NCBI GenBank assembly: GCA_030684755.1
Contig: JAUXXN010000567.1
Span: 1-6,301 of the forward strand
DNA from: Hydrogenophaga sp.
GTDB taxonomy: Bacteria; Pseudomonadota; Gammaproteobacteria; Burkholderiales; Burkholderiaceae_C
DNA: 6,301 nt
Reading direction: 5' to 3'
Shown here: positions 5,722 through 6,301 of the stretch, piece by piece
Position numbering within the stretch: the stretch's first letter is position 1
Layout: every line of letters starts with the position of its first letter
The notes under the pieces: generated by a model
What the model was told of the DNA's origin: nothing
Seen by the model: the letters and a program-made list of their open reading frames with translations, nothing else
Databases searched by the model: none
Program-made: the position numbers and the translations under genes

Positions 5722-5827
5722 ATTAACCACGCGTGCTGGCTTTAGCCGGGGCCGGGTTGACCAAGTCCAACGAACACACGCTTCGCAAAAGTACCCAGGT
5801 GCGGAAGGATGGCATTGCTGTCTGTCC

Positions 5828-6179
5828 TCAAATCAGGTCGGAATCTTTGAAGCGGCCGATGTGCACAGCCATGGCGCTCAGCAAGCTGGCACGTTCGCGT
5901 ACCGCCTTGGCAAGATCGTGGATGAATGCGCGCTCATCTGGGGTGTAGACGGGGTCGGCAGAAAGGTCTTGGGTCACTTGCACGGCAAGGGCGCAAAGCA
6001 CCTTCAGTTCCCGTGCGAAGAATTTGCGGTCTATGCCGCACCGAACACAGTGATCGGCCAGGGCAAACGGCGTCACGTCTTGGATGTTGAACTCGTTTCC
6101 AAAAGCCATGGCCAGATCGTGTTCGATCTGGGCTGCACCGTAGGCCGTCACCAAATGCGTGAGAAGCCCCGTCATTGAT
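5828..6179 (-). pseudogene. C-terminal relic of a HipA-like kinase
   Basis: The minus-strand frame reads TGLLTHLVTAYGAAQIEHDL, then AMAFGNEFNIQDVTPFALAD, then HCVRCGIDRKFFARELKVLC and a charged helical end, with TGA at 5830-5828. The LAM-x-F/I-G-x-E-F/Y-x-x-x-x-V-T-P pattern followed by a short helical bundle is the HipA C-terminal domain pattern, as in LAMRIGGEYDLDKVTP. HipA is the kinase toxin of the HipBA pair; about 300 residues, including the ATP-binding and catalytic parts, are missing, so this cannot act as a kinase. The coding sense would enter from the right, where the TnpB-type element begins, so I infer that the element interrupted the gene at about 6179/6180. The frame stays open to a TTG at 6217, but that part looks like element DNA. 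The HipA call is from remembered family patterns and is moderate. Confidence 0.5.
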
Positions 6180-6197
6180 GGCGGGGAGGGATAGCGC

Positions 6198-6215
6198 GTG
6201 CAGCGCCAGCTGCAC
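6198..6215. repeat. Perfect hairpin GTGCAGC-GCCA-GCTGCAC near element end
   Basis: The 7-base arms at 6198-6204 and 6209-6215 are exact reverse complements around the loop GCCA. IS200/IS605 ends carry imperfect palindromes that fold in single-stranded DNA and are bound by the Y1 transposase, and this is in the right place for one. It could also act in the leader region of tnpB, but it lies upstream of the proposed transcription start. Confidence 0.6.
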
Positions 6216-6222
6216 AATGGCC

Positions 6223-6250
6223 TTGATGGATGGCCAATGCTGTATAAAAT
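6223..6250 (+). promoter_or_regulatory. Candidate tnpB promoter
   Basis: TTGATG (6223-6228, four of six matches to the -35 consensus) and TAAAAT (6245-6250, five of six to the -10) are 16 bases apart. Transcription would begin near 6257, so the first ATG at 6262 would have almost no leader and the ATG at 6271 a leader of about 14 bases. The -10 lies wholly within the spacer and arm of the LexA-like palindrome. Confidence 0.5.
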
Positions 6251-6258
6251 AACAGCAT
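6237..6258. promoter_or_regulatory. LexA (SOS box)-like operator over the tnpB promoter
   Basis: ATGCTGT (6237-6243) and ACAGCAT (6252-6258) are perfect reverse complements around the 8-base AT-only spacer ATAAAATA. The core is CTGT-N8-ACAG, the LexA operator form of enterics and most beta- and gammaproteobacteria, whose consensus is TACTGTATATATATACAGTA. Both half-sites, the N8 spacing and the AT-rich spacer match. It overlaps the candidate -10 box, the standard position for repression. If real, LexA cleavage after DNA damage would switch on tnpB. Binding is inferred from sequence only. Confidence 0.7.
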
Positions 6259-6261
6259 CGT

Positions 6262-6301
6262 ATGGACCACATGATCAAGACCCTCAAGCTGCGCATCAAG
6301 G
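6262..6301 (+). CDS. tnpB: TnpB-family RNA-guided nuclease (IS605 OrfB), first codons only
   Basis: Only 13 codons are in the window: MDHMIKTLKLRIK, followed by the first base of codon 14. TnpB/OrfB proteins typically open with a short basic strand such as MIKTLKVRVK or MLKTYKYRLYP, so the match is good for so few residues. Two in-frame starts are possible, 6262 and 6271; homologous starts favour MIKTLK at 6271, and neither has a clear ribosome binding site. TnpB is a guide-RNA-directed DNA nuclease that helps IS200/IS605 elements persist at the donor site after excision. The catalytic region and the 3' guide RNA lie beyond the window. The preceding LexA-like box suggests damage-induced expression. 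Confidence 0.6.
   Translation, partial: MDHMIKTLKLRIK

Larger units (their letters stand above)
6180..6301 (+). mobile_element. Left end of an IS200/IS605-type (TnpB-carrying) element, cut by window edge
   Basis: Three things point to an element end: the first codons of a tnpB-like gene at 6262; a perfect 7-base-pair hairpin at 6198-6215, about 20 bases inside the proposed end, as in the subterminal hairpins that IS200/IS605 transposases recognise; and the break of a HipA-like reading frame just to the left. The boundary is set after TTGAT at 6175-6179, which equals the target and flank of the ISDra2 group. These elements insert next to a short target without duplicating it. A second TTGAT at 6223-6227 lies inside and is probably the -35 region of the tnpB promoter. 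No tnpA is visible before tnpB, so this may be a tnpB-only element. The exact boundary is inference. Confidence 0.5.

Noticed and set aside
5934..6299. A 121-codon minus-strand frame starting in the tnpB region
   Set aside because: It is an alternate frame of the HipA relic and runs antisense through the tnpB start and the LexA-like box.
1..6301. CRISPR array, tRNA or rRNA genes
   Set aside because: No regularly spaced repeats, cloverleaf-type segments or conserved rRNA stretches were seen by eye on either strand.

Overview
The window is high-GC DNA that looks like a betaproteobacterium, most likely a Comamonadaceae-type member of the Burkholderiales. The clues are a NarX/NarL-type pair, a relic of a Bug/TctC-type binding protein (a family greatly expanded in that group), a ccoG relic and a TnpB-type element end. 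No rRNA or tRNA is present to settle the taxonomy.

Left part (1-3023), minus strand: the start of a universal stress protein gene leaves the window at base 1. Upstream of it lie a NarL-type response regulator (349-1083) and a NarX-type nitrate/nitrite sensor kinase (1080-3023), joined by a 4-base ATGA overlap. This is an intact two-gene signalling operon. By analogy with NarX/NarL it would sense nitrate or nitrite in the periplasm and control anaerobic respiration genes, and a stress protein downstream fits such a regulon.

Middle (about 3070-4490): a short stretch of broken genes, all read on the plus strand. It holds a Bug/TctC C-terminus that has lost an internal block, an intact Phd/YefM-type antitoxin, a ParE-type toxin broken by a one-base shift near its start, about 320 bases with no convincing gene, and the C-terminal piece of the cbb3-oxidase accessory gene ccoG/fixG. 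This looks like a site of repeated insertion, deletion and decay between two intact blocks.

Right part (4525-6301): an intact 12-helix-type major facilitator transporter of unknown substrate on the minus strand; upstream of it the C-terminal part of a HipA-like kinase gene; and then what looks like the left end of an IS200/IS605-type element with the first codons of a plus-strand tnpB. The tnpB start is preceded by a 22-base inverted repeat with the core CTGT-N8-ACAG, which matches a LexA (SOS) operator and lies on the -10 region of the likely tnpB promoter. A TnpB gene that appears to be under SOS control is the most interesting thing in the window.
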